DNA of 6,051 nucleotides from Planctomycetales bacterium (GTDB lineage Bacteria; Planctomycetota; Planctomycetia; Pirellulales; Thermoguttaceae). A program made the position numbers and the translations under genes. The notes beneath the pieces were generated by a model, which ran no database searches, was not told the origin of the DNA, and saw only the letters and a list, made by a program, of their open reading frames with translations. The stretch lies in assembly GCA_007122045.1 (NCBI GenBank), contig SKJM01000184.1, positions 1 through 6,051 of the forward strand, read 5' to 3'. The number at the start of each line of letters is the position of its first letter. The stretch's first letter is position 1. Positions 5,745 to 6,051 of the stretch are shown one piece after another.

Positions 5745-6051
5745 ATGACCAAAGTATCCCGTCGCAGTTTTCTGGCCGGGGGCGTGCTCGCCGCCGGCGC
5801 CGCCGCGTGGAGCGGCCGGAGGGCCTTCACGGCCCCACTCACCTCCCGAGGCCCTCGAAGCGGCACCGACCTGGTCACGTTAGGCCGGACGGGCATCCGG
5901 ACGTCGCTGGTGGGCCTGGGAACGGACGAACACGTGTTGCGCCGCACGAAGGACTTCCACCGGGTCGTGCGGCACGCCATCGACCGCGGCCTGCGGTTCA
6001 TCGACACGGCCGACACCTACGGCAGCCACGTCCTCCTCCGCGAGGCGCTGC
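5745..6051 (+). CDS. Tat-signalled aldo/keto reductase (5' part, runs off the window)
   Basis: This is the start of an NAD(P)H-dependent oxidoreductase with the aldo/keto reductase barrel. The 102 visible residues begin with a Tat signal, SRRSFLAG (5-12), then a hydrophobic alanine-rich stretch (13-22). The mature part has LGRTGIRTSLVGLGT (46-60), the usual first strand with the T/S-G-x-x-V/T-S motif. It continues with AIDRGLRFIDTADTYG (78-93), which carries the catalytic Asp87 and Tyr92 five residues apart. The catalytic Lys and His would lie beyond the window edge. No stop codon is reached. It is on the same strand as the Gfo/Idh gene, so the two may act on related substrates outside the cytoplasm. 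Cofactor binding at the C-terminus cannot be judged here. A strong ribosome site supports the start. Confidence 0.9.
   Translation, partial: MTKVSRRSFLAGGVLAAGAAAWSGRRAFTAPLTSRGPRSGTDLVTLGRTGIRTSLVGLGTDEHVLRRTKDFHRVVRHAIDRGLRFIDTADTYGSHVLLREAL

Overview
The window is GC-rich bacterial DNA that looks planctomycete-like. Three things suggest this. Two neighbouring oxidoreductases (Gfo/Idh/MocA and aldo/keto reductase) both carry twin-arginine (Tat) signals, a habit common in Planctomycetes. There is a soluble double-PAS kinase of the NarL/DesK type. Several different short palindromic repeat families lie in the gaps and inside one gene. This assignment is inference from gene content; no rRNA or marker gene is present.

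Layout from left to right. At 14-1471 (+) lies a GT-C (family 39-like) membrane glycosyltransferase with a palindrome-bearing, compositionally odd insert. It converges on a small FMN-binding pyridoxamine 5'-phosphate oxidase-like protein at 1727-2113 (-), with a 255-bp gap that holds no confident gene. Upstream of the oxidase-like gene on the same strand is a cytosolic PAS-PAS-HisKA_3-HATPase histidine kinase at 2326-3936 (-); a 74-nt inverted-repeat element lies between the two. A 359-bp divergent intergenic region (3937-4295) holds three hairpin structures and a good sigma70-type promoter whose spacer contains a perfect inverted repeat. This promoter should drive a Tat-exported Gfo/Idh/MocA oxidoreductase at 4296-5579 (+). 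It is followed, after a 165-bp gap with a perfect 25-bp inverted repeat, by the start of a Tat-signalled aldo/keto reductase at 5745 (+) that runs off the window.

How the genes fit together. The two exported oxidoreductases plausibly act in one extracytoplasmic carbohydrate or polyol oxidation/reduction pathway. The kinase is an orphan here, with no response regulator in view, and the glycosyltransferase and oxidase-like genes have no evident link to it. No new multi-gene system is visible. The most distinctive signal is the non-coding layer. Two unrelated sequence families share one architecture (two palindromic half-units in inverted orientation, 25-nt arms, 23-24-nt loop, 73-74 nt in all), which resembles REPIN/BIME elements. 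There are also further palindromes at 485-501 and 4030-4118, and a possible switchable RNA structure after the Gfo/Idh stop codon.
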